Position numbers and translations under genes: made by a program. A stretch of 64,000 nt of DNA, taken from Halorientalis marina (GTDB lineage: Archaea > Halobacteriota > Halobacteria > Halobacteriales > Haloarculaceae). The notes under the pieces are model-generated. The model was not told the origin of the DNA, did not search any database, and saw nothing but the letters and a program-made list of their open reading frames with translations. Below are positions 8,263 through 16,318 of the stretch, piece after piece (the stretch's first letter is position 1; each line of letters opens with the position of its first letter). The DNA lies in contig NZ_CP095487.1 in assembly GCF_023028345.1 (NCBI RefSeq), positions 1,240,001 through 1,304,000 of the forward strand, read 5' to 3'.

Positions 8263-8649
8263 ATGCCGACGTTTCAAACCGTCGTGACCGAATCGCTGGA
8301 GACGACCGAGGCAGAACTGGAGTCGCTCGTCGTCGCCGACGACGCCATGTCGCTGGGGTACCGCGTGCCAACCACGGAGGACACTGACGCGGTGAAAGAG
8401 CAGGTCGCAGCCGTCGCGTCCGCGTATTTGCTGGCCGTCCGGGACGGCTCGGGGCGGCCGGAGCTGACCGTCCACATCTACGGGGCCGATGCGGCGGTCC
8501 CGACGGCGTCGTACTGCATCGACGCCGACTGGGCGCGGGCCTGCGTGCTCGGCGACATCGACCACAGCGAGTACCTCCAGCGAGTGCTGGATACGGTGGC
8601 GTCCCGGGAGCAGTTGGCGGCGGGGAAGGTGTCGTTCGTTGAGGCTTGA
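8263..8649 (+). CDS. Conserved haloarchaeal protein, unknown
   Basis: 128 aa starting MPTFQTVVTESLET. Soluble, acidic, alpha/beta; hydrophobic strands at LTVHIYGAD and a helical C terminus. A TATA-like TTATAAATG sits about 70 nt upstream, which would give a leader of about 45 nt that contains a small hairpin ACACC-TACTCC-GGTGT. An in-frame ATG at 8194 is possible but lies on top of that TATA box, so I prefer 8263. It opens a lower-GC patch. No function assigned. Confidence 0.65.
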   Translation: MPTFQTVVTESLETTEAELESLVVADDAMSLGYRVPTTEDTDAVKEQVAAVASAYLLAVRDGSGRPELTVHIYGADAAVPTASYCIDADWARACVLGDIDHSEYLQRVLDTVASREQLAAGKVSFVEA

Positions 8650-8913
8650 AACCCGGATGTTTGAATCGATAGAACGCTAACCTCGGCCGACGTATGCACA
8701 ATTCTCGCACTTGTTCGTTGCTCTCAGCCCCTCTGCCACTCTTTTATATATCCACGGACGCTCTGCCAGAAATATTTTCATTGCATCTGCGTTCCTTGGC
8801 TGTGCTACGATAGTGGTAAGATTATATAAACAAATTCAACAATATTTAATTAAAATTGGGAATTAATAATTTCAGCTATTACGATGGTGTGGTGATTGTG
8901 GAGTGATACGGAG
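8650..8913. other. AT-rich spacer
   Basis: 264 bp with unusually low GC for this genome. It contains several TATA-like stretches (TTTATATATCC near 8752, ATTATATAAAC near 8820) and a run of A/T with TTAATT/AATTAA symmetry at about 8848-8875. I see no gene, tRNA or long repeat. Such AT-rich DNA in a GC-rich genome often marks promoters or acquired DNA; both are inference. Confidence 0.4.
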
Positions 8914-9231
8914 ATGAGACCTATCACGCGTCTCCCGGACAGACCGCTTCGACCGCAGGAACTGGCCGAACTTAATGCGGTGGATTCAGTTCATGTCACT
9001 CCCTACGGTGGGGTCCCCTCTAACGAGGAAGTTCGCGTGTACGCTATCAAGCTAGCGACTGATGAGACAGCATACGCTCTCGGCTTTGACGATGCACAGG
9101 AACAGTGGCGGTCACTTGCGTCGGCGGATGCGAGTGACCTCGGTGACGCGGACCGCAAACTGGACGCCACGCTAGACGAATGGGCACAGAACCGATACGG
9201 TGGACGATTTGAGGTGTTGAAGGCTATATAA
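8914..9231 (+). CDS. Hypothetical protein in the low-GC patch
   Basis: 105 aa from MRPITRLPDRPL; a TTG six codons upstream is less likely. Soluble, no signal or membrane segment, with two Trp in the second half (EQWRSLAS, DEWAQNRYGG). Codon use is less GC-biased than that of neighbours, which suggests recent acquisition or relaxed selection. I do not recognise it. Confidence 0.55.
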   Translation: MRPITRLPDRPLRPQELAELNAVDSVHVTPYGGVPSNEEVRVYAIKLATDETAYALGFDDAQEQWRSLASADASDLGDADRKLDATLDEWAQNRYGGRFEVLKAI

Positions 9232-9287
9232 AAATCTTTGCAGGGAGAGTTGGCAGTGACCCGCGAAAATATGATTTGGCTATACGA

Positions 9288-9854
9288 TCAGAGTGTTCCG
9301 ATCGGCGATTCGCTTGCGGTGTCGGACGCGTGGACTGTGAAAGCAGGGTCTGCGGCGAACGCGCCGCCGCTGGAGGGTCTAGTGTCGAAGAATAGTCCGA
9401 CTGTGAGCTGATGTCCAACGGGGACTGCAAAAGCACCTTCGTTACTTGGCGCCCCTCCGACGTCACTATTACTCGCAGTAAAACTGTTTGTCGAAATCTT
9501 GCTGTCCTCATCACCATCTGGGTAGAAGTAAATATTGCCAGAATCCCCGTTCGCAGTCACATCAACCCAAACGTACGCTTGATCTGTCCCGTTGTTTGAA
9601 AGGACGAGCACTTGATCGAAACTATTTTGAGCTTCGTCGTTGAGATACTCTAAAGTAATTTCCAACTCGCCATCACCTGCAATTTCCGAATATTTGCTGG
9701 GACTGGTTAGACCCAAGTATGCACTTGTATCTCCCACAATCTGTCCTGACATATTTCTGGCTGCGTCCACGTCGCCAAACGCGCCAGTCCCCATTGCAGC
9801 CGCCGAGCCGGCGGCGAGCGATCCGATTCCGACCACGAATTTGCGTCGTTGCAT
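9288..9854 (-). CDS. Secreted twin-Arg protein, DUF1102 / TasA-like type
   Basis: 188 aa. The N terminus MQRRKFVVGIGSLAAGSAA is a signal peptide with a twin Arg followed by a hydrophobic, Gly/Ala-rich core, of the kind seen in haloarchaeal DUF1102 secreted proteins. The mature part is acidic, Ser/Asn/Gly rich and beta-strand rich (QVLVLSNNGTDQAYVWVDV), with several Asn-x-Ser/Thr sites. A good ribosome site GAGGT (9864-9868, minus strand) precedes the ATG by nine bases, so this mRNA has a leader. GC is low for the genome. A second, related-looking exported protein lies at 10988-11392. Role unknown; perhaps a surface filament or matrix component. Confidence 0.7.
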   Translation of the reverse strand: MQRRKFVVGIGSLAAGSAAAMGTGAFGDVDAARNMSGQIVGDTSAYLGLTSPSKYSEIAGDGELEITLEYLNDEAQNSFDQVLVLSNNGTDQAYVWVDVTANGDSGNIYFYPDGDEDSKISTNSFTASNSDVGGAPSNEGAFAVPVGHQLTVGLFFDTRPSSGGAFAADPAFTVHASDTASESPIGTL

Positions 9855-10203
9855 AGGTCGTCTACCTCGTTGTCGCGCGCCTGTGGACGATCACACTCCG
9901 ACTGTCTTCGCCACACCAACGCCGACGGAATCAGTCCGACGCGCTCACCTGACTCATCCACGTATCACCCCTTTGGTATATACGGGCCCGCAGATGCAAT
10001 CCCTCTCTGCGGAAGCGTAAAGACAGATTGCCGCCGAAAAGAGCCATTGTGAGACTGATGTTATAGTAATCGATTAATACCGTTCAGTTAACTACTAAAA
10101 CCACTGTCGTAATTTTACCCTGTCTCACGGACCACGATCCTTTCCCTGGTCGTGAAATAATACTAAGTCTAACTTTCAATCTCATAGATACCTGTTAACT
10201 AAG
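9855..10203. promoter_or_regulatory. Divergent promoter region, 349 bp
   Basis: Lies between the secreted-protein gene (minus) and the winged-helix gene (plus). On the minus strand GTATATA (9977-9983) could be the TATA box, giving a leader of roughly 95 nt before the Shine-Dalgarno at 9864-9868. The right half (10060-10200) is AT-rich with TTAACTACTAAAACC and other TATA-like runs. No small gene convinced me. Confidence 0.4.
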
Positions 10204-10851
10204 ATGTCTCCGGGAGTGTCAAGCATTCCGTGGGCAAGGGCACATTTCAGTATGAGCATCTCAAAAGGTGGTTCGGGACCGGGCCAATTAGAATCGGCAG
10301 CGAACCAGGAATCGCTCTCTGAAGACCAAGTCTTCGAAGTCCTCAGCAACGAGCGTCGGCGCTACGCGTTTCACTATCTCAAGCACGCGGACCGGGAGGT
10401 GTACCTGCGCGAACTCGCCGAGCGAGTGGCGGCCTGGGAAAACGACAAACCATTAGACGACCTTTCTTCGTCGGAATTGAAACGCGTGAAAACCGCGTTG
10501 CACCAGCACCATCTCCCAAAAATGGACGATAACGGGTTTATCAGGTACGACAGCGGACGGGAGTCAGCCCGGATCTCCGAGAGCGCGTCCAATCTGGAGG
10601 TATACCTCGACGTCGTGCCGAAAGTGGACGTGCCGTGGAGCCTCTACTATACGGGACTGGCAGCGGTCGGCTTCACGACGCTCCTGGGTAGGTGGGCGGA
10701 CGCTCCCATCCTCGGCGACATCAGCTATCCGGCAATAACGGTTTTCGTTCTCACTGCTGCCCTCCTCTCCGGACTGGTTCACACCTACTACAATTACTCT
10801 CGACTCCGGCTCGGGACGTCCGAGGAGCCACCGGAGGTGCGACGGCAATGA
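10204..10851 (+). CDS. Winged-helix membrane protein (DUF7344-like)
   Basis: 215 aa. Residues ~35-115 form a winged-helix domain: DQVFEVLSNERRRYAFHYL then LRELAERVAAWE and a recognition-helix region with LKRVKTALHQHHLPKM, ending FIRYDSGRE as the wing. Residues ~140-160 and ~168-192 are two membrane helices. This HTH-plus-two-TM layout matches haloarchaeal DUF7344 proteins (name from memory), thought to be DNA-binding regulators held at the membrane. It may control the flanking secreted-protein genes. The start could instead be the Met at 10252. Confidence 0.7.
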   Translation: MSPGVSSIPWARAHFSMSISKGGSGPGQLESAANQESLSEDQVFEVLSNERRRYAFHYLKHADREVYLRELAERVAAWENDKPLDDLSSSELKRVKTALHQHHLPKMDDNGFIRYDSGRESARISESASNLEVYLDVVPKVDVPWSLYYTGLAAVGFTTLLGRWADAPILGDISYPAITVFVLTAALLSGLVHTYYNYSRLRLGTSEEPPEVRRQ

Positions 10852-10987
10852 GGTGCCATGCGGTCGGGCCGGCGGGTCTCGACAGGGCGGTCGTCGCGGT
10901 GGTACGTCACACCCGCCGCTCCGCCGGACAGCGCCGACGCCGAGGGAGGCCCGACAGCGGAACACGCCATATTCGGTACTCGGGACA

Positions 10988-11392
10988 ATGCACAGACAGC
11001 GAGTGATACTTTTTCTGATCGTTACGACAGCCCTACTCGCGCTCGCACTCGGGACCAGCGGCGTGAGTTCTGTCGCGGCGGACCGGGACGTGCAGGTGGC
11101 CGTGGTGGACGATACCAGGGCGTACGTCGGATTCGCTCAGGAGACGGAAACGACTAACGGGACCACAAACCTCACCGTGACGGTGACGAACCGGTTTCCC
11201 GACGGGTCGACGCTGACAACCGCCGAACTCACTGTCGACGGGGAGTCGACCGTTCTCGTTAACGGAGCGCTCGAACCCGGCGAACCAGCGTCGGGAACGG
11301 TCGAATCGGTCGAGTGCGGAGATCCGGTGACGCTCCTCGTATCGGGTGATGGTGTCCGAATACGTCTTGAGCGAGCTATCGACTGTAACTAA
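10988..11392 (+). CDS. Exported beta-rich protein, unknown
   Basis: 134 aa. N-terminal signal peptide MHRQRVILFLIVTTALLAL followed by GTSGVSSVAA, a plausible cleavage site. The mature part is a Thr/Val-rich beta domain (TNLTVTVTNRF, TLTTAELTVDGES) with two Cys near the end (VECGD, AIDCN). The order of its strands resembles the CARDB/SipW-type domains found in haloarchaeal surface proteins; that is a loose match. Same strand as the winged-helix gene, 136 nt downstream of it. Confidence 0.6.
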   Translation: MHRQRVILFLIVTTALLALALGTSGVSSVAADRDVQVAVVDDTRAYVGFAQETETTNGTTNLTVTVTNRFPDGSTLTTAELTVDGESTVLVNGALEPGEPASGTVESVECGDPVTLLVSGDGVRIRLERAIDCN

Positions 11393-11499
11393 CTGGCGCT
11401 TGATGCTTTGGTTTCGCTCCTACCCTGCTGCCGATTCGGGCCCCACGCCGTCGACTCCGCAGGCCTGGGATTGATTTTTCCCCGACCCTCAGTGGGGGT

Positions 11500-11538
11500 A
11501 TGATGAACTCGACGCCGGTCCGCCGGGGGGCGGTGTGA
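11500..11538 (+). other. Leaderless mini-ORF before the lycopene cyclase-domain gene
   Basis: ATG-ATG at 11500 opens a 12-codon reading frame (MMNSTPVRRGAV) whose TGA (11536-11538) overlaps the ATG of the next gene as TGATG. A TATA-like GATTTTTC (11473-11480) sits at the correct distance (about 25 nt) for transcription to begin at the mini-ORF ATG rather than at the gene. Inference: ribosomes enter on the mini-ORF and re-initiate on the gene. It could also be chance. Confidence 0.4.
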
Positions 11539-11894
11539 TGGGGGTTCCAGACATCTCGGTGTTCGGCCCGTACACCTACCTCGCGACCGAGGTCATGTGG
11601 GGCACCGTCGCCATCGCATTGCTCTGGTACGCCGACGCGTTCCGCGCGGCCGGTCGTGTCGTCGCCGTCGTCTACCTCCCCGCGTACGTCTGGGACTGGT
11701 ACACCCTCCGGGTCGGCGTCTTCGAGATCCCGCTCCGGACCGGCGTCGAACTGCTCGGCATCCCCATCGAGGAACACATCTTCATGATCCTCGTGCCGTC
11801 GATGGTCGTCGGCGTCCACGAGACCATCGAGAAACTGCGGGCGGCACGGGCGGCCGGCACGGAGTCGGTCGACGGGGCTGCCGGCGAGGGCTGA
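11538..11894 (+). CDS. Lycopene cyclase-domain protein, single repeat
   Basis: 118 aa, three membrane helices. It matches one repeat of the CrtY(c/d)-type lycopene cyclase family: PYTYLATEVMWG near the start, WDWYTLRVGVFEIP in the middle, and the hallmark GIPIEEHIFMILVPSM (residues ~75-90) with the conserved Pro-x-Glu-Glu. Full cyclases have two such repeats or two separate small subunits (as in actinobacterial CrtYc/CrtYd), so this protein is half-size. No second half is next to it. It may pair with another subunit or act on other isoprenoids. A GTG one codon earlier (11535) is an alternative start. Confidence 0.72.
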   Translation: MGVPDISVFGPYTYLATEVMWGTVAIALLWYADAFRAAGRVVAVVYLPAYVWDWYTLRVGVFEIPLRTGVELLGIPIEEHIFMILVPSMVVGVHETIEKLRAARAAGTESVDGAAGEG

Positions 11895-13076
11895 CTACTT
11901 CGCCGAGGAGACGATCTTGATCACGTCACCCTCCTCGAGTTCGTGGTCGTCGCTCACCCGCATATCCGACTTCGCGTCGACCGCGTGGAGGTAGTTGTCG
12001 CCGATATCCGAGTGGACGGCGTAGGCGAGGTCCGTCGGCGTCGACCCCCGTTTCAGCAGGTGGGCGTCCGGGAGGACGTTGCCCTGCCCGTCGGTCCACT
12101 TCGACTCGTTTTGCACCGGGTACGCAGTGAGCATATCGAGCAGGTCGTAGACGGCCGTATCGAGCGCCGTCTGGACGCCGGTCCCGCCCCACTGCTCCAT
12201 CACCTCGCGGATGCGCTCCAGGCCCTGGCGCTGTGCGTCGCTGGCGTCACCGACGATCTCGAAGTCCGGGTCGCCGGGGTCGTAGTCGACGATGCCAGCT
12301 TCCGCGCCGTTCCGGAGCGCGAGTTCGCCGTCGGCGGTCGCGGGCACGAGGTAGTCCGTGGCCTCCCGGAGCCGTTCGATGTTCTCCTCGGGCGCGATAT
12401 CGGCCTTGTTCGCGACGACGACGATGGGCTTGGTCCGCTGGCGGATGTCGCGGGCCAGCGCCTCGCGGTGTTCATCGGTCCACTGCTGGGGGTCCTCGGG
12501 GTAGTCCAGTTCGCGGAGGGTCCGGGCCACGTCGAGTTCGGTTGCGCCGACGCCGGTGAGCATCTCGGCGAGCGCCTCGTCGATGTCGAAATCGGGCGAG
12601 CGGGACCCTCGCTCGATGGACTCCCAGTTCCGGTCGACGATGCTCGCTAGCCAGAGGTCCATCTCCTCCTCGATGAAGTCCACGTCCTCGACGGGGTCGT
12701 GCTCGCCCACCTCGACCGGTTCGCCCTCCGCGTCGGTCGCGCCCGCGGCGTCGACGACGTTCAGGATGACGTCGGCCGTCGAGAGTTCGTCGAGGAACTG
12801 GTTGCCCAGCCCCCTGCCTTCGTGGGCACCGGGCACGAGGCCGGCGACGTCGAGCAGTTCGACGGGGACGTAGCGTTTCCCGTCGCGGCAGTGCTCGTCG
12901 CCACAGCGCTCGTCGCGCTCCAGACAGGGACACTCCGTGCGGACGTAGCTGACGCCGCGGTTCGGGTCGACGGTCGTGAAGGGATAGTTCCCCACGTCAA
13001 CGTCGGCCATCGTCGCGGCCTGGTAGAACGTCGATTTGCCGGCGTTGGGTTTCCCGGCGAGCGCGACCGAAAGCAT
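11895..13076 (-). CDS. Redox-type Obg/YchF-like GTPase, archaeal
   Basis: 393 aa. P-loop GKPNAGKST at residues 8-16, switch II/Walker [19 protein letters not shown] (~74-91), NKAD specificity motif in [11 protein letters not shown] (~220), and a C-terminal TGS domain ([20 protein letters not shown] to the end). A Cys-rich insertion ([17 protein letters not shown]) lies after the P-loop region. YchF/Obg proteins bind nucleotides and associate with ribosomes. The start at [13 protein letters not shown] is chosen by family; a longer ATG exists 22 codons upstream. Its stop directly abuts the stop of the cyclase-domain gene with no spacer. Confidence 0.88.
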   Translation of the reverse strand: MLSVALAGKPNAGKSTFYQAATMADVDVGNYPFTTVDPNRGVSYVRTECPCLERDERCGDEHCRDGKRYVPVELLDVAGLVPGAHEGRGLGNQFLDELSTADVILNVVDAAGATDAEGEPVEVGEHDPVEDVDFIEEEMDLWLASIVDRNWESIERGSRSPDFDIDEALAEMLTGVGATELDVARTLRELDYPEDPQQWTDEHREALARDIRQRTKPIVVVANKADIAPEENIERLREATDYLVPATADGELALRNGAEAGIVDYDPGDPDFEIVGDASDAQRQGLERIREVMEQWGGTGVQTALDTAVYDLLDMLTAYPVQNESKWTDGQGNVLPDAHLLKRGSTPTDLAYAVHSDIGDNYLHAVDAKSDMRVSDDHELEEGDVIKIVSSAK

Positions 13077-13177
13077 GCCCGGGTCTACCCGCGACCGGAG
13101 GAAGGGGTTTTCGGTCACGCCGCTCTCGGCGGTCGAGAGCACGACCGAACGCGGTGGTGAAAAGGAATGCGTTCGGC

Positions 13178-14371
13178 CTACTCTGCGAGCTCGGCCGGGT
13201 CGTGGCCGTTCTCACGGTGTTCGGCGTCGTCGGGGTCCTGCCCGTCCGCAGTCACACGCTTCCCTGTGCCGTCGGTGTCGTCGTCCGAATCCGCGTCACC
13301 ATCGACCGTCGTCTCGTCGGACGCCTGGTCGTCGTCGGTCGTCGCGGTCGCCCGCTCGTCGTCGGTCGTCGCGGTCGCCCGCTCGTCGTCGGTCGTCGCG
13401 GTCGCCCGCTCGTCTTCGTCCCGGTCGTCGGTCGCCGACGCCGGGGCCGTCGTCTCGTCGTTCTCCTGGTCGTCGCTCGATGGCTCGGTAGATTCGCCTG
13501 CGTCGTCCACGTCGGGAGCGTCGTCGTCCTCGTCGTGGAACACCGTCATCTCGCCGCGCGCTCGGATTGACCCCTCGATCGTGGCGTCGTCGTGGAGCAT
13601 GACGTCGTCGGCGGAGATGTCGCCCCACACGTGGGCGTCGCGGTCGACGTAGACCAGCCCCTCACGGGTGGTCACGTCGCCGTGAACCTCCGTCCGCTCG
13701 CCGATCCGGATGTCCTCGCGGGCGCGGAGACTGCCGAAAACTTCAGTGTCCACGCCGATGTCGAGGGACTTCGCCCGGATGTTCCCGTGAAGGCGACAGT
13801 CGTCGCCGACCGTCGCCGGGGTCGAGACGCGCCAGGCATCGTCGTTGACGCGGCTGCCCCGCGGGAGCAAGAGCGGGTCGTGCTCGTGGTCCTCGTCCAG
13901 CAATCCCGAGAGCATCTCCTCGGCGGCTTCCTCTTCACCGATTCGCAATAACTGTGATAAGTAGACGAAGAGGAAGACGATGGTTGGCATCGGGTTGCGG
14001 ATGACGATCCAGCCGTTGGCCTCGAAGCCCTCCTCGATGTCGACGTCGTCGCCGATGTCGAGGTTGCCCGAGACCATGAGCTGGCCGCCGACGTGGACGC
14101 GCTCGCCGAGATAGGCGTCGGCGCCCACCAGCACGTTGCCCGCGACGTCACACCACATGTCAAGACGGCAGTCGCCTTCCGCCTCGATGTCGCCACCGAA
14201 GCGGACGCGCTCGCCGCCGATCACGTTGTGCCCGCGCACGCCGAACTCGACGGTACTCTGACCGCCGATTATCACGTCACCCTCCGTCACGAGGTCGTGT
14301 TCCTCGGCGGTCGTCCCGTCCGGAATCTTCAGTTCGTCTAACGGGTCCGAGCGCAGCGGCACACCCCACAT
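13178..14371 (-). CDS. Polymer-forming cytoskeletal (bactofilin-like) protein with repeat tail
   Basis: 397 aa. Residues ~25-125 and ~190-275 are two beta-helix blocks with the short Gly/Asp turns of polymer-forming proteins (VIIGGQSTVEFGV, RVHVGGQLMVSGNLDIG, TEVHGDVTTREGLVYV). Residues ~128-148 (PMPTIVFLFVYLSQLL) are one hydrophobic helix between them, unusual for soluble bactofilins and suggesting membrane attachment. The last 110 residues are an acidic Asp/Thr/Glu tail with three exact copies of ERATATTDD. A dyad operator-like site overlaps the start codon. Confidence 0.78.
   Translation of the reverse strand: MWGVPLRSDPLDELKIPDGTTAEEHDLVTEGDVIIGGQSTVEFGVRGHNVIGGERVRFGGDIEAEGDCRLDMWCDVAGNVLVGADAYLGERVHVGGQLMVSGNLDIGDDVDIEEGFEANGWIVIRNPMPTIVFLFVYLSQLLRIGEEEAAEEMLSGLLDEDHEHDPLLLPRGSRVNDDAWRVSTPATVGDDCRLHGNIRAKSLDIGVDTEVFGSLRAREDIRIGERTEVHGDVTTREGLVYVDRDAHVWGDISADDVMLHDDATIEGSIRARGEMTVFHDEDDDAPDVDDAGESTEPSSDDQENDETTAPASATDDRDEDERATATTDDERATATTDDERATATTDDDQASDETTVDGDADSDDDTDGTGKRVTADGQDPDDAEHRENGHDPAELAE
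13331..13411. repeat. Three perfect 27-bp tandem repeats inside the bactofilin-like gene
   Basis: Units 13331-13357, 13358-13384 and 13385-13411 are identical and each codes nine residues on the minus strand (ERATATTDD). The copies are perfect at DNA level including wobble bases, so the expansion is recent or kept uniform by slippage. In-frame copy-number change would alter the length of the acidic tail without disrupting the gene. Confidence 0.9.
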
Positions 14372-14388
14372 ACCGATTTCACCGGTAT
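14370..14388. promoter_or_regulatory. Dyad ATACCG-N7-CGGTAT at the start of the bactofilin-like gene
   Basis: Perfect 6-bp inverted repeat with 7-bp spacer, overlapping the first base pairs of the start codon (ATG complement at 14369-14371) and next to a minus-strand TTTAATA. Such placement would let a dimeric repressor block transcription. The binding protein is unknown. Confidence 0.45.
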
Positions 14389-14497
14389 TAAAGCCCCTGC
14401 CGTCGTCTGACTGGCGTCTGACGCATGTCGGATGTCGGAAGGGTCTGGGCGGCGACGGTTCTTGGGGTTTTTATTCGACAGTCGCATACCCGCGCTC

Positions 14498-14695
14498 ATG
14501 ACTGCACTTTCCTTCGACGACAAAGGGGTGGACGTGGTGTATCAGGGCACGGAGTTTCGCCTGGAGAAGGCGTTGATCGAGGAGGCCATCGAGAAACCGT
14601 ACCCGGACGTGACCGACCACGAGGTGCTCCAGATCGTCGAGGAGGACCCCGCCCTCTCGGGTGAACCGCGGCGGATCGGCGAGATCATCGCCTGA
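14498..14695 (+). CDS. DUF5800-like small haloarchaeal protein
   Basis: 65 aa starting MTALSFDDKGVDVVY. Acidic, soluble, with a beta start and helical end (ALIEEAIEKPYPDVTDHEVLQIVEED). It matches my memory of the conserved DUF5800 family, function unknown. TTTTTATTC about 27 nt before the ATG is a good TATA-like box, supporting this leaderless start over longer frames. Confidence 0.7.
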   Translation: MTALSFDDKGVDVVYQGTEFRLEKALIEEAIEKPYPDVTDHEVLQIVEEDPALSGEPRRIGEIIA

Positions 14696-14762
14696 TCGCC
14701 GACCGGGCGGGGTGTGCGTGCCGAGTCGGTACAACTAACTGCTCCGATACGAACGTCGAGAT

Positions 14763-14903
14763 ATGGCAAGCCTGCGTGAGAAGTTCGATCACCCGTCGTG
14801 GTTCTCGGCCGGTGGCGTGCTGTTCGGGTACGGGGCGCTCCTGCTCGTGATGTTCGTCCTGCTGTTCGTGATTCCGTTCGCGGTCTTTTACTTCGTGGTC
14901 TGA
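14763..14903 (+). CDS. Small single-pass membrane protein
   Basis: 46 aa, starts MASLREKFDHPSWFSAGGV and then has one long hydrophobic helix (GYGALLLVMFVLLFVIPFA). The TATA-like ACAACTAAC sits about 27 nt before the ATG, and the reading frame has an intact start, amphipathic N-terminal segment and membrane helix, so I consider it real despite its size. Convergent with PAN. Function unknown. Confidence 0.55.
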   Translation: MASLREKFDHPSWFSAGGVLFGYGALLLVMFVLLFVIPFAVFYFVV

Positions 14904-14962
14904 CCGGCACGGCCGCTCCGAACTGACACGATACCGGCGCGAAAAATCTGCCTTTTACGGGT

Positions 14963-16174
14963 CTACGCGAACGTTTTCGAGACTTCCTCGCTCTCGTCCT
15001 CGCTCTGGATCTTCTCCCAGGCGTCCTCGAAGTCCTGCATGGCGACCTCGGTGCGGTCGTCCCGGATGGCGAACATCCCGGCCTCGGTGGTGATGGCCTT
15101 GATATCCGCACCGGAGCAGTCGTCGGCCATCTCGGCCAGGGCCTCGTAGTCCACGTCGTCGGAGACGTTCATGTCGCGGGTGTGAATCTGGAAGATCTGC
15201 TCGCGGCCCTCGACGCCGGGCTTGGGAACCTCGATGAGGCGGTCGAACCGACCGGGGCGGAGGATGGCGCGGTCGAGCATGTCGAAGCGGTTGGTGGCGG
15301 CGATGATGCGGATCTCCCCGCGGTCCTCGAAGCCGTCCATCTCCGAGAGCAGTTGCATCATCGTCCGCTGAACCTCGGCGTCGCCGGAAGTCTTGGACTC
15401 GGTCCGTTTGGCGGCGATGGCGTCGATCTCGTCGATGAAGATGACGGCGGGTTCGTGCTGGCGCGCCAGCTCGAAGAGGTCACGGACGAGCTTCGCACCC
15501 TCGCCGATGAACTTGTGGACCAGCTCGGAGCCGGCCATCTTGATGAAGGTGGCGTCGGTCTGGTTCGCGACGGCCTTCGCGAGCATGGTCTTGCCGGTCC
15601 CGGGCGGGCCGTGGAGCAGGACGCCGCTTGGCGGGTCGATGCCGACGTCTTCGAACATCTCCGGGGACTTCAGGGGCATCTCGACGGTCTCGCGGACCTC
15701 CTCCATCTGCTCTTCGATGCCGCCGATGTCGGCGTAGGTGACATCCGGGCTCTGGTCGACCTGCATGACGCGAGCGCGCACGTCCGTCTCGTCGTCGAGG
15801 CTCTTGACGACCGACAGCGAGTTGTTGACGGCGACCCGACTGTCTGGTTCGAGGTCCTCGCGCATCTCGTCTGTGACCTCCGTGAGGGCCTCCTGGTTGT
15901 TCCCGTGCTGTTTGATGATGACGCCCTCGCCGGTGAGTTCCTGGACGGTAGCGACGAACAGCGGCGACTGCTTGAGCTTCTTGTTCTCGTGGGTCAGCCG
16001 CTCGAGTTTCTGCTGGTACTTGTTGTTCTCGGCGTTCGCGTCGAGGAGCTTGTCCCGCATCTCCTCGTTCTGGGCCTCCAGCACTTCGAGGCGCTCCTGG
16101 AGGGCGTTGATCTTCTCCTGCTGTGACGCGTCTTCGTCGTACGGCAACTCGACGTCGTCAACAGTGTCGGTCAT
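14963..16174 (-). CDS. pan: Proteasome-activating nucleotidase PAN
   Basis: 403 aa hexameric AAA ATPase that unfolds and feeds proteins to the 20S proteasome. N-terminal coiled coil at residues ~15-75 (INALQERLEVLEAQNEEM), then OB domain (ATVQELTGEGVIIKQ, ~85-130), then AAA domain: Walker A GPPGTGKT (~190), Walker B FIDEIDA, pore loop KFIGEGA, SRH ATNRFDMLDRAILRPGRFDR. The protein ends SKTFA, so the HbYX docking tail has Phe instead of Tyr. Start MTDTVDDVEL is taken from family alignment; a longer start is rich in Tyr and unlike PAN. Divergent from the wHTH regulator at 16335. Confidence 0.97.
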   Translation of the reverse strand: MTDTVDDVELPYDEDASQQEKINALQERLEVLEAQNEEMRDKLLDANAENNKYQQKLERLTHENKKLKQSPLFVATVQELTGEGVIIKQHGNNQEALTEVTDEMREDLEPDSRVAVNNSLSVVKSLDDETDVRARVMQVDQSPDVTYADIGGIEEQMEEVRETVEMPLKSPEMFEDVGIDPPSGVLLHGPPGTGKTMLAKAVANQTDATFIKMAGSELVHKFIGEGAKLVRDLFELARQHEPAVIFIDEIDAIAAKRTESKTSGDAEVQRTMMQLLSEMDGFEDRGEIRIIAATNRFDMLDRAILRPGRFDRLIEVPKPGVEGREQIFQIHTRDMNVSDDVDYEALAEMADDCSGADIKAITTEAGMFAIRDDRTEVAMQDFEDAWEKIQSEDESEEVSKTFA

Positions 16175-16318
16175 TACCACCGGATAGTAGCCGTAATAAT
16201 AAGAGACTTCGGGTAGGTACAACGGGTGATTCGCCGGGCGCTATACCCCCCTGACCGCGCGCCCCTTGAATTCCCACTAGTAATAAATGAGAACGGAAAA
16301 TATTATTAGCCTGTATTC

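Noticed and set aside
13331..13411. 27-bp repeats considered as a CRISPR array
   Set aside because: Copies are contiguous with no spacers, in frame inside a gene, and no cas genes are present. No CRISPR array was seen anywhere in the window.
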